DNA from: Puia dinghuensis
Lineage (GTDB): Bacteria; Bacteroidota; Bacteroidia; Chitinophagales; Chitinophagaceae
Direction: 5' to 3'
Assembly (NCBI RefSeq): GCF_014642875.1
Contig: NZ_BMJC01000004.1
Coordinates: 62,001-126,000 of the forward strand
Length of the DNA stretch: 64,000 nt
The translations under genes and the position numbers were made by a program. The notes beneath the pieces were generated by a model. That model worked only from the letters and a program-made list of their open reading frames with translations, was not told where the DNA came from and ran no database searches. This document shows positions 50,376 through 60,794 of the stretch, piece after piece (within the stretch, counting starts at the first letter, position 1; each line of letters begins with the position of its first letter).

Positions 50376-52289
50376 CTAAAGCCGCCCGCCTTTGATCTCC
50401 TCAACAACGGCCGGGTCGAGCAAGGTGGTGGTATCCCCCAGATTTTGGAATTCCCCTTCCGCTATTTTTCGAAGAATACGCCGCATGATCTTCCCGCTGC
50501 GGGTTTTGGGCAGTCCGCTCACCAGCTGGATCTTGTCCGGCTTGGCGATGGGCCCGATGATACGGGCCACGGTCTGGACGATATCTTTCCGGATAGATTC
50601 GTCATCGGTCTTTGTCCCGTTGAAAATCACATAGGCATAGATGCCCTGCCCCTTTATATCATGCGGATAACCTACCACCGCACTTTCCACGACACCCGTG
50701 TGCATATTGATCGCGTTCTCTACTTCCGCGGTGCCGATGCGGTGACCGCTGACGTTGAGCACGTCGTCGACGCGACCGGTAATACGATAATTGCCATCGG
50801 CGTCCCGAAGGGCGCCGTCACCGGTGAAGTACAGGTTGGGATAGGTGGCGAAATAGGTCTGACGACAGCGTTCGTGGTCCCCATAGGTGGTGCGGATGAT
50901 GGAAGGCCAGGGGAATTTGATACAAAGGTTGCCGCTGATGTTATTGCCCTGCAGCTCTTCTCCTTTCTCATCCACCAGGACAGGCTGCACCCCCGGCAAC
51001 GGCAGGGTGGCATGCGCCGGTTTTTCGGGTGTGACCCCGGCCAGGTTAGATATGAGGATCCCGCCGGTCTCGGTCTGCCACCAGGTGTCAACAATAGGAC
51101 AGTGCCCTTTACCGATGTTATCATGATACCAATGCCAGGCCTCTTCATTGATAGGCTCGCCGACAGTCCCCAGCACTCTGAGCGAACTGAGATCCTTGTT
51201 CTTTACGAAATCGAGTCCAAAACCCATCAGGCTGCGGATGGCCGTTGGCGCAGTATAGAGAATATTGACCTTGTATTTATCTACAATATCCCAGAAACGG
51301 CCGGCATCCGGATAGGTGGGGATGCCTTCGAACATCAGGCTGGTGGCGCCGGCGCTGAGAGGGCCATAGACGATATAGCTGTGCCCGGTGATCCAGCCGA
51401 TGTCCGCCGTACAGAAAAAGATCTCTCCCGGTTTGTACTGGAATACATTGACAAAGCTATAATTGGTAAAGACCATGTAGCCGCCGCAGGTATGAACGAC
51501 ACCCTTGGGTTTACCCGTAGAGCCGGAGGTATAAAGAATAAAGAGCAGGTCTTCCGCATCCATCACTTCCACCGGACAAGGCGGGTTACCCTGGGTCTCG
51601 ACCTTGCGGACCTCATCTTCCCACCAGACATCCCGGCCTTTGATCATGCTGACAGGAACCCGGGTCCGGGTGAGAACAATGACCCGCTTTACAGAAGGAC
51701 ATTGGACAAGGGCGTCGTCGATCACCGACTTCAGGGGGATCTGCTTATTGCCACGGTTGGCGCCATCAGAGGTGATCACCAGGCTGCACTGGGCGTCCTG
51801 GATCCTATCGGCGATGCTCTGCGCCGAGAAGCCGCCAAACACAACGGAATGGATGACGCCGATGCGCGCGCAGGCGAGGACGGCGATGGCTAATTCCGGT
51901 ACCATCGGCATATAGATACAGACCCGGTCGCCCTTCTTCAATCCGTTGTTCTTCAAGACATTGGCGAATTGGCAGACCTTGCTGTGCAGTTCTTTATACG
52001 ACAGGATGCGATAATGCTCTTCGGGATCGTTCGGCTCCCAGATGATTGCGGGCTGGTCCCCTTTTTCGGCCAGATGACGATCGAGGCAATTTTCGGTGAT
52101 ATTCAGCTGCGCCCCGCTGAACCAGCGGACCTGCGGCTCGGTGAAATTCCACTCCAATACTTTATCCCAAGGCCGGCGCCACTGAAAGTTAGCGGCAATT
52201 CCTGCCCAGAAACCTTCCGGGTCCTTCACGCTGGCCTGATATGCTGAACGATATTCTTCAAGAGATCTGATCTGGTAAGGATAACTCAT
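50376..52289 (-). CDS. acsA: Acetyl-CoA synthetase
   Basis: 637 residues. It activates acetate with ATP and CoA to acetyl-CoA by way of acetyl-AMP. Family motifs are the AMP-binding loop FILYTSGSTGKPKGVVHT, the TWWQTETGG segment and the C-terminal catalytic lysine region LPKTRSGKIMRRIL. The WSGLADFT-equivalent early motifs ITENCLDRHLAEKGDQPAII and RVCIYMPMVPELAIAVLACA are present. The acetate transporter gene lies upstream on the same strand, separated by 40 bases, so the two form an acetate-uptake and activation pair. Confidence 0.95.
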   Translation of the reverse strand: MSYPYQIRSLEEYRSAYQASVKDPEGFWAGIAANFQWRRPWDKVLEWNFTEPQVRWFSGAQLNITENCLDRHLAEKGDQPAIIWEPNDPEEHYRILSYKELHSKVCQFANVLKNNGLKKGDRVCIYMPMVPELAIAVLACARIGVIHSVVFGGFSAQSIADRIQDAQCSLVITSDGANRGNKQIPLKSVIDDALVQCPSVKRVIVLTRTRVPVSMIKGRDVWWEDEVRKVETQGNPPCPVEVMDAEDLLFILYTSGSTGKPKGVVHTCGGYMVFTNYSFVNVFQYKPGEIFFCTADIGWITGHSYIVYGPLSAGATSLMFEGIPTYPDAGRFWDIVDKYKVNILYTAPTAIRSLMGFGLDFVKNKDLSSLRVLGTVGEPINEEAWHWYHDNIGKGHCPIVDTWWQTETGGILISNLAGVTPEKPAHATLPLPGVQPVLVDEKGEELQGNNISGNLCIKFPWPSIIRTTYGDHERCRQTYFATYPNLYFTGDGALRDADGNYRITGRVDDVLNVSGHRIGTAEVENAINMHTGVVESAVVGYPHDIKGQGIYAYVIFNGTKTDDESIRKDIVQTVARIIGPIAKPDKIQLVSGLPKTRSGKIMRRILRKIAEGEFQNLGDTTTLLDPAVVEEIKGGRL

Positions 52290-52329
52290 CTGAAAATGGA
52301 ATTTTTAAACTAAGATTTCAATAACTTTC

Positions 52330-52917
52330 CTAAACGCTGCCGATGGGCAGCACCGTTCTTCCGTACATCTCGTTCAACAACCCCGCAACGCCCGTATAGA
52401 TTGCCGATGCTCCGCAGACGATGCCTTCAATCCCGGTGAAATGTTTGAGGGCGGTATTCCCGGTGTAATCGCCTAATGCCAGCAGAAAGAACAAGATGGT
52501 CAACGTGGCGAATACAAATTGCAGGGCACGGTTGAGCTTCAAAGTTCCGAAAAAAAGCAATAAGGTGAAAACTCCCCAGACCGCCAGATAGGCAACCATG
52601 GCATTTTCCGACGGAGCGGTCATCCATCCCATTTTCGGCATTACGATGAGGGCAACGAGCGACAGCCAGAACAAACCATAAGACGTAAAAGCGGTGAGCC
52701 CGAACGTATTGTTCTTTTTGGCTTCGATGATACCAGCGATCACCTGGGCAATGCCGCCATAGAAAATACCCATCGCCAGTATCATGGTATTCATCTCGAA
52801 AAGACCGGCATTGTGGAGATTCAACAATACCGTAGTAGTGCCGAAGGCACAAAGACCCAGCGGTGCAGGATTGGCAATGCCTTCCTTGCTTGCTGTAACA
52901 ACAGGGGGAGTGGTCAT
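52330..52917 (-). CDS. satP: Acetate uptake transporter (GPR1/FUN34/YaaH family)
   Basis: 195 residues with six hydrophobic helices. The signature [20 protein letters not shown] near residue 17 matches the NPAPLGL motif of the SatP/YaaH acetate-succinate channel family. Other conserved segments are [20 protein letters not shown] and [13 protein letters not shown]. It sits directly upstream of acsA on the same strand, which fits the pair's role in acetate assimilation. Confidence 0.9.
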   Translation of the reverse strand: MTTPPVVTASKEGIANPAPLGLCAFGTTTVLLNLHNAGLFEMNTMILAMGIFYGGIAQVIAGIIEAKKNNTFGLTAFTSYGLFWLSLVALIVMPKMGWMTAPSENAMVAYLAVWGVFTLLLFFGTLKLNRALQFVFATLTILFFLLALGDYTGNTALKHFTGIEGIVCGASAIYTGVAGLLNEMYGRTVLPIGSV

Positions 52918-53128
52918 AATCGTTAGTTAAATTGGCTTAATTGTACAATTTTAATTCATTTTGGCGACTTTTGCCGCCGGTTTTGTGGTGCGGCCCTTTG
53001 GCACCCCGTTGGTGTCACGGCCGTATGCCTGATCATCGGGGCGATTTATCTTCCCGGGAAGAAACCCGACGGTGAAAAAGGCTGATGCGGCGAGCCAATT
53101 GCCTATATTCGCGTCGTAAAACTGTGAC

Positions 53129-55338
<2,210 letters not shown>

Positions 55339-55349
55339 GTTGTAGATTA

Positions 55350-55382
55350 GGGTCCTGCCGCGGCTGCGCCGCGGCAGGACCC
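55350..55382. terminator. Perfect 15-base GC-rich hairpin between eno and ftsB
   Basis: GGGTCCTGCCGCGGC and its exact reverse complement flank the loop TGC, 12 bases after the eno stop and 11 bases before the ftsB-like ATG. TTGTAGTTTTT follows. This could be a terminator or attenuator between the two genes. A similar CCTGCCGCGGCT occurs just after korA at 33637, so it may also be a dispersed palindromic repeat. Confidence 0.6.
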
Positions 55383-55393
55383 TTGTAGTTTTT

Positions 55394-55687
55394 ATGAAGT
55401 TGCCGAACAAATACCTGCTGACGGCGGTCGGTTTCACTGTCTGGATCCTGTTCTTCGACACCCGGGATTTCATCACCAGCCATTTCCGCGAACGCGGCGA
55501 ATTGCAGAAGCTGGAGAAGAGCAAGCGGTACTACGAGCAACAGATCGCCGCCACAAAGCAAGAGCTTGACCAGCTGAAAACCAACCCGGCAGTACTGGAA
55601 AAATATGCCCGGGAAAAGTATCTTATGAAAAGAGACAATGAGGATCTCTTTATCCTGCGCGACGACAACACCCTTGTCCAACATTGA
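55394..55687 (+). CDS. ftsB: FtsB/DivIC-like septum formation initiator
   Basis: 97 residues: a short cytoplasmic start, one transmembrane helix (YLLTAVGFTVWILFFDTRDF), then a coiled coil (ELQKLEKSKRYYEQQIAATK, KQELDQLKTN) and the conserved end EKYAREKYLMKRDNEDLFIL. This is the FtsB/DivIC pattern, a small bitopic cell-division protein that bridges FtsL and FtsQ at the septum. It follows enolase as in many bacteria. Confidence 0.88.
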   Translation: MKLPNKYLLTAVGFTVWILFFDTRDFITSHFRERGELQKLEKSKRYYEQQIAATKQELDQLKTNPAVLEKYAREKYLMKRDNEDLFILRDDNTLVQH

Positions 55688-55841
55688 TTTTCACTCTTTT
55701 ACCCGTTTCTCGCCCCCTTTATAGCTAATACCCGTTTGGTTGTAAGTTAATAATTCCTTCACGGGACAATAACGGAGACCAAATCCCGTTTTCATAACGG
55801 ACGTTTCACTTTTACTGCTTCGGAATTTATTAGGACATTAA

Positions 55842-56087
55842 ATGGTTTTGCCTATGACACTCTTTACACCGGAGGATCTTTTGCGGTATTTGTATAAAGA
55901 GTCTTCCCCGGAATTGACGGTAGCGATTGAGGCTGCGCTAAAGGAAGACTGGATGCTGCGCGAGAGGCTTGAGATTTTGCGATCTTCAACCAACGAATTG
56001 GATGCGATAGTTGTATCTCCCCGCATGGAAGTTATTCAGCGCGTTATGAACTATGCCAGGAAGGAGGCCGTACAGGAATCTGTATAG
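55842..56087 (+). CDS. Small conserved protein, function unknown
   Basis: 81 residues (77 if it begins at the Met at 55854, MTLFTPEDLLRYLYKESSPE). It is almost fully helical: EDLLRYLYKESS, IEAALKEDWMLRERLEIL and a tail VIQRVMNYARKEAVQ. Similar short acidic helical proteins are common in Chitinophagaceae, but I recall no function. The 154 bases before it hold a repeated ATAACGGA element (55769 and 55794) and an ACGGGA/TCCCGT inverted repeat that may be regulatory. Confidence 0.65.
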   Translation: MVLPMTLFTPEDLLRYLYKESSPELTVAIEAALKEDWMLRERLEILRSSTNELDAIVVSPRMEVIQRVMNYARKEAVQESV

Positions 56088-56160
56088 CATCATTAATCCA
56101 CTGAGTTCCCCATTTCTCGTAAATTCGCGGTCATTACGGATTTTCCAATGACTGAATCTA

Positions 56161-56916
56161 ATGACTAGAAAGGAGCGCTTTCAGTTCGTACTGGATTATT
56201 TCAGCAAGCACAACCCGGATGCAGCGACTGAGCTGCTGTATGACGACCCCTACCAATTGCTGGTAGCGGTGATCTTGTCGGCTCAATGCACTGATAAAAG
56301 GGTCAACATGACCACGCCGGCCATCTTCGAACGTTGGCCTGACGCCGGTTCAATGGCCAAGGCCAGCTTCGACGAATTGTTCCCGTACATCAGAAGCATC
56401 TCCTATCCCAATAACAAGACAAAGCATCTCATCGGCATGGCGCAAATGCTGCTGGCCAAATTTGGCGGGCAGGTGCCGCTCACTGTCGAAGAGCTGGTGC
56501 AATTGCCGGGTGTAGGCCGCAAAACGGCCAATGTCATTACCTCGGTGGTGGACAACCAGCCCAATATGGCCGTGGATACGCATGTCTTCCGCGTAGCCGC
56601 CCGCATCGGTCTCACCGTAAATGCGAAGACGCCCCTGGCGACAGAAAAACAGCTGCTCGAATTCATCCCCCGCGACATGGTGCATATTGCACACCATTGG
56701 TTGATCCTCCATGGCCGGTATGTCTGTGTCGCACGCACGCCCAAATGCGCAGAGTGCGGATTGCAGCAGGCGTGTAAGTATTTTGCGAAGCACTATGGTG
56801 CCGCGGTTGCCGAGACTGAGCGGCTGCCTGTGGTGAAGACGCGTACAACGCGCACGGTCAAGTCCCCGGCGAAATCCAAGCCTGCCGCGAAGCGAACAAC
56901 AAAAAAATTGAAATAG
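56161..56916 (+). CDS. nth: Endonuclease III
   Basis: 251 residues. A bifunctional DNA glycosylase/AP lyase that removes oxidised pyrimidines. Key parts are the helix-hairpin-helix VQLPGVGRKTANVITSVVD with the catalytic Lys, the Asp in MAVDTHVFRVAARIGL, and the [4Fe-4S] ligands C-x6-C-x2-C-x5-C in CVARTPKCAECGLQQACKYF. A 35-residue Lys/Thr/Arg-rich tail follows, longer than in E. coli Nth, and may bind DNA. The gene is convergent with the 59-residue gene at 56920, with three bases between stops. Confidence 0.93.
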   Translation: MTRKERFQFVLDYFSKHNPDAATELLYDDPYQLLVAVILSAQCTDKRVNMTTPAIFERWPDAGSMAKASFDELFPYIRSISYPNNKTKHLIGMAQMLLAKFGGQVPLTVEELVQLPGVGRKTANVITSVVDNQPNMAVDTHVFRVAARIGLTVNAKTPLATEKQLLEFIPRDMVHIAHHWLILHGRYVCVARTPKCAECGLQQACKYFAKHYGAAVAETERLPVVKTRTTRTVKSPAKSKPAAKRTTKKLK

Positions 56917-56919
56917 AAA

Positions 56920-57099
56920 TTACTGAGAATCCTTTGCCCGTTGAGCAAGGAAATCAGGAAGAGGGGCTTCTTCAAAGACGCGATAGGCTTCTTCCAATTG
57001 TCTGATCATGACGGGATCATTCTGGTAATCCGGAAGATGATCAACCACCTTCACGACAGGTTGATTTTGCCTGGTCAAGTCCTTTTCCTCGCGCTTCAT
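56920..57099 (-). CDS. Small protein partner of the DUF6934 gene
   Basis: A 59-residue ORF reading MKREEKDLTRQNQPVVKVVD then HLPDYQNDPVMIRQLEEAYR. The ND-P-x-M/F-x-x-x-x-x-E-A segment near the middle is of the type found in short proteins next to DUF6934 genes in Bacteroidota. It starts 26 bases after the DUF6934 stop on the same strand and is most likely co-transcribed. There is no DNA-binding motif. It may be an antitoxin-like or chaperone-like partner, which is inference. Confidence 0.6.
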   Translation of the reverse strand: MKREEKDLTRQNQPVVKVVDHLPDYQNDPVMIRQLEEAYRVFEEAPLPDFLAQRAKDSQ

Positions 57100-57125
57100 A
57101 TTACTTGAAGTTTAATGATTTAAAG

Positions 57126-57578
57126 TTACTCCATTTTTTTGAATAGTAGAAACTCTTGATAATTCGGGCCTGCTCTGAAAGGAATCCAATCTTTATCTAT
57201 TTTTCCCCAAATTTCATACTCGGAATTTAGTTTAGCCCAAAAGAAAGTTATTCCTATTTGATACAATCTTGTGCGCGCCAAGGTAGTTGCCCTCAACAAA
57301 ATAATTGCTGTTGGTCTATATAACAAGAAATCTATGATTGCGTCAGCAACTGTATTTAGAACTTTGAGGCGGTCGCCATTGTTGCTGATGACTGAATCAT
57401 TCAGTCTGTCATTCGCTTCATCTAAATCCCCTAACGCGACATTATATACATTTGTGCCTAAGGAAGGAACAGGTTGAAATCGTATAAGCTTCTTTATCCT
57501 GCCCTTTGGTCCTTCGCTAACAAAATCGTATGCCAATCCTGTAAGGTCCTTCTCCAAATCGTAGCTTTCCCATTCCAT
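57126..57578 (-). CDS. DUF6934-family protein
   Basis: 150 residues from the ATG at 57578, chosen because the sequence just before it, GGAGGGAGT, is a strong ribosome-binding site; the frame continues to 57659 through unlikely residues. The family pattern is YDFVSEGPKGRIKKLIRFQP, VYNVALGDLDEAN, then DSVISNNGDRLKVLNTVADA and a TTLARTRLYQIGITFF segment. DUF6934 is widespread and often multicopy in Bacteroidota and has no characterised function. Composition is AT-richer than the flanks. Its own promoter and a palindrome lie directly upstream. Confidence 0.72.
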   Translation of the reverse strand: MEWESYDLEKDLTGLAYDFVSEGPKGRIKKLIRFQPVPSLGTNVYNVALGDLDEANDRLNDSVISNNGDRLKVLNTVADAIIDFLLYRPTAIILLRATTLARTRLYQIGITFFWAKLNSEYEIWGKIDKDWIPFRAGPNYQEFLLFKKME

Positions 57579-57631
57579 ACTCCCTCCATTTCCAATCGTT
57601 GAATAATTCCAGTCCAAAAACAAAAAGATGC

Positions 57632-57648
57632 TGCTAACAAATTTAGCA
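57632..57648 (-). promoter_or_regulatory. Promoter and palindromic operator of the DUF6934 pair
   Basis: On the minus strand, TGCTAA and TTAGCA flank ATTTG as a perfect inverted repeat, and the same bases contain TAAATTTG (57638-57645), an exact match to the -7 box TAnnTTTG. A regulator bound to the dyad would cover the promoter. The start codon is 54 bases further on. Confidence 0.6.
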
Positions 57649-57682
57649 ACACTTTTCAATATGCGAAAATTTTTTTCGGCGT

Positions 57683-60600
57683 TTAGTAGCGCTTGTGATG
57701 GCGGCGCTTTTTCTTCACCGGTGGGGCGGGGGCTTTTGTCGAGGCGCCGAGGTCGACACCCATTGCCTGATAGACGGTCTCCTGGATGCGGCCGCGGATG
57801 TTGAGGCTACCGAGGCGGGGATTGCTCTGTTCGGGATTGACGCGGTTGGAGAGGAAAATAAAAATGAGGTTATATTTCGGGTCGACCCAGACGCAGGTGC
57901 CGGTGAAGCCGGTATGGCCGAAGGTCTCCGGTGAAGCGGAGAGACAGGGATAAGGCTCCTTGCGCCTGGCATTATCCTTCTCGGGCTTGTCGAAGCCCAG
58001 GCCGCGGCGGCTGATGTCACTGTGATAAGCAGTGAAGAGGTCGATCGTCGAGGGCTTCAGAAAAGTGATGCCGTTGATGGTGCCGCCATCGAGCAGCATC
58101 TGTTCCAATATGGCCAGGTCGTAGGCGTCACTGAAGAGACCGGCGTGACCGGCAACACCGCCAAACATGGCCGCACCGGGATCATGGACATCACCCCGGA
58201 TGAGCTGGCGACGGAAGGCGACCTCATCGGAAGTCGGGGCGATACGGCCCAGGGGAAACCGATCGCGGGGTTTGAAGCCCGTCGATGTCATCCCCAGCGG
58301 ATCGTAATAGGTCTTTTTTACGTATTGATCGAGGCTCATCCCAGTGATGGCTTCCACCACCAACCCCAGGAAAATAAAATCATTGTCGCTGTAGACATAT
58401 TTCCTTGGCCCAAGCGGGCTCTGTACGATGCGCAACTCCATCGTATCCCGCCAGTCATTGCGCAGATACATGTTCCCGGCAACCCGCACGTCATGCGTAC
58501 TGTCCGGCGTTCGGGTAAAGAAGCCGGGCAGGAGGTTGCCCTCCTTGCTGCTGTCGATGGTCTCCTTATAAAAAAAGACATCAGGAACGAGGCCGGCCTG
58601 GTGCAGCAGGATATCCCATAGCTGCAGGGTATCCTTGTCACTGCCCTTTACCCAGGGAAGATAGTCGCCAAGTGTCCTATGCAGATCGAGCCGGCCTTCG
58701 TCATAAAGTTTCATCACCGCCATGGTCGTAGCGCAGATCTTGGTACAGCTGGCCATGTCGTAGATGGTTTCGGGATAAACAGGTTCGGTCCCGTCGTAGG
58801 TCATATGACCAAAAGCCTTTTCATAGGCTATCCTGCCGTCTTTGGCTACCAATACCACGCAGCCAGGAGCAGCTTTCTTCCCGATGGCTTCCCGGGCTAT
58901 TGCATCTATCTTCCGCAACCTGAGCGCATCCATCCTAAGGCTTGCCGCACCGGCGACGGGCAGCAGCCTTGCCGGCGCCACAACACCCGCACCGGCCTTC
59001 CATTCCGCGCACACGGATACAGGGAGATGACCACGGGCGATAAATTTTCCATTCAGCAGATCGGCGGCTACGGTTTGCGTCACGGAATCATCTTCATAAC
59101 AGGCTATCATCGTCCGTGCATCGCAACTGTTCTTCACCGCATAGGGGTTGCCAAAAAAGAAGGTGACGGCCTTTTCCTTTTGTTGCAGTTGGTGCAGCAG
59201 CCAGGCAGCAGGCTGACTGATGGCGAAGTTATGTGCGGGAAACCGGGCATAGTTGTGCAGGCCGATGATAATGGCTTCGTATCGATTGCTCAACAATTCC
59301 AGCGCAGCGGCGGCCTTGGCGCTGTCAAGATCGTAATCGAAAAAATAAACATGGGCATCGTAGTCGGTGCGCATGCGACGGCTAAAAGCATTGTCCTCCG
59401 TAAGCCCCATCCCAACGTAGGCGATCTTCCTTGGTTTGGCAAACTTCTCCGGCGACAGACCCGTGCCGACAAGATCTTTTGCGCCTCCCGCGGCAGCCGA
59501 ACGGGCGGCAACCCGCAAAGGGAAGACCGAGGGGTCTTCATTGCGCAGCAGCGTCAGCGCCTCGACGGCCACTTCATGCCGCATGTCGGTCACGCCTTCG
59601 TTGAGGTCGGCCGTGAGATGTACCTTGTTGACGGGCTGCCATTGCGCAAGACCATATTCATATTTTGCAAAGAGCACTTTCTTTACGCGGGCATCGATAT
59701 CCTTCCAGCGGAGCTTCCCGGCCTTTATAGCAGCATTTATCTTCTCCAGGCTAAGCGCCACGTCACCCGGCAGACAGAGCATGTCGTTACCGGCGATGAG
59801 GGATTGAACGGAAGCATCACCATCGGGAAAGAACTTTGCCACGCCTTTCATTTCCAGCGCGTCGGTAAAGCTGATGCCCTGGTAATGCAGCTGCTTGCGT
59901 AGCAGTTTGGTCACGTTGTTGTAGGAGAGCGAGGTGGCCCGGTTTGGAGCGTTGTCGATGGCGGGAATATACAGGTGGGCGATCATGACGCTGCCCACAC
60001 CTGCGCGAAAAAGGGCCTTGAAAGGATAAAGCTCGACGGAATCCAGCTGACGCCTGTTCTTGTCAATCACCGGCAGATCGAGATGCGAATCGACAGCCAC
60101 GTCGCCATGGCCGGGGAAATGTTTGGCACAAGCCATAACGCCCTCTTCCTGCAGCCCTCTCATATACTGCACTCCGTATTCCGCCACCTTTAACTTGTCC
60201 TCGCCAAACGACCGGTCGTTGATCACCGGGTTGTCAGGATTGTTATTGATATCCACCACTGGCGCATAGTTCACCTGGATTCCCATACGCCGGCACTGTA
60301 TGCCTACCAGCTGCCCATAGCGATAGACGAGTGCGGTGTCGCCGGTTGCGCCCAGCATCATTTGCCGGGGCAACCCCTCGACGCTGTCCATGCGCATCCC
60401 CAGCCCATTCTCCGCGTCGATGCAAAAAAGAATGGGCGTGTGAGCGATGCTTTGATAGTAGTTGATATGGTCTGCCTGGGTGAGCGGATCACCCTGGAAA
60501 AGACAGACGCCCCCAACATCATACTTGCTGATCGCCGATTCCACATCCTTGTCATAAAACACCGTACGATGGGTAGTGGGGTCAATGCCGGAAAGCCGGA

Positions 60601-60745
60601 TCACCATCAGCTGAGCAAGCTTTTGGTCGGGGGACAGGGTGCGGAAGACGCTATCTACCCAAGCATCGGCGGACAGCGTAGAAGATTGGGCAAGACCATG
60701 AACCATGGAAGCCAGAAAGGGTAACAGGACAATGCATTTTCTCAT
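57683..60745 (-). CDS. GH3 (NagZ-like) glycosidase fused to a serine beta-lactamase/transpeptidase domain
   Basis: 1020 residues with a signal peptide (IVLLPFLASMVHGLAQ). Residues about 25-400 form a GH3 N-terminal barrel: PILFCIDAENGLGMRMDSVE, ACAKHFPGHGDVAVDSHLDL with the acid/base His, and GISFTDALEMKGVAKFF with the Asp nucleophile. A short GH3 C-terminal-like part follows. Residues about 620-1000 are a class C beta-lactamase/esterase domain with the SxxK motif MASCTKICATT and YSDNDFIFLGLV as the Tyr motif. The GH3 half would cut N-acetylglucosaminyl bonds in peptidoglycan fragments. The fused serine hydrolase could act on the peptide part. Located in the periplasm or outside the cell. Confidence 0.88.
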   Translation of the reverse strand: MRKCIVLLPFLASMVHGLAQSSTLSADAWVDSVFRTLSPDQKLAQLMVIRLSGIDPTTHRTVFYDKDVESAISKYDVGGVCLFQGDPLTQADHINYYQSIAHTPILFCIDAENGLGMRMDSVEGLPRQMMLGATGDTALVYRYGQLVGIQCRRMGIQVNYAPVVDINNNPDNPVINDRSFGEDKLKVAEYGVQYMRGLQEEGVMACAKHFPGHGDVAVDSHLDLPVIDKNRRQLDSVELYPFKALFRAGVGSVMIAHLYIPAIDNAPNRATSLSYNNVTKLLRKQLHYQGISFTDALEMKGVAKFFPDGDASVQSLIAGNDMLCLPGDVALSLEKINAAIKAGKLRWKDIDARVKKVLFAKYEYGLAQWQPVNKVHLTADLNEGVTDMRHEVAVEALTLLRNEDPSVFPLRVAARSAAAGGAKDLVGTGLSPEKFAKPRKIAYVGMGLTEDNAFSRRMRTDYDAHVYFFDYDLDSAKAAAALELLSNRYEAIIIGLHNYARFPAHNFAISQPAAWLLHQLQQKEKAVTFFFGNPYAVKNSCDARTMIACYEDDSVTQTVAADLLNGKFIARGHLPVSVCAEWKAGAGVVAPARLLPVAGAASLRMDALRLRKIDAIAREAIGKKAAPGCVVLVAKDGRIAYEKAFGHMTYDGTEPVYPETIYDMASCTKICATTMAVMKLYDEGRLDLHRTLGDYLPWVKGSDKDTLQLWDILLHQAGLVPDVFFYKETIDSSKEGNLLPGFFTRTPDSTHDVRVAGNMYLRNDWRDTMELRIVQSPLGPRKYVYSDNDFIFLGLVVEAITGMSLDQYVKKTYYDPLGMTSTGFKPRDRFPLGRIAPTSDEVAFRRQLIRGDVHDPGAAMFGGVAGHAGLFSDAYDLAILEQMLLDGGTINGITFLKPSTIDLFTAYHSDISRRGLGFDKPEKDNARRKEPYPCLSASPETFGHTGFTGTCVWVDPKYNLIFIFLSNRVNPEQSNPRLGSLNIRGRIQETVYQAMGVDLGASTKAPAPPVKKKRRHHKRY

Positions 60746-60794
60746 ATCAGATACTTAAAAAGACAACGTAAATTGCATCTAAATTAAGGTAGAA

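Noticed and set aside
58679-59902. Plus-strand 407-codon ORF
   Set aside because: Shadow of the GH3-beta-lactamase gene, which has catalytic motifs throughout this span.
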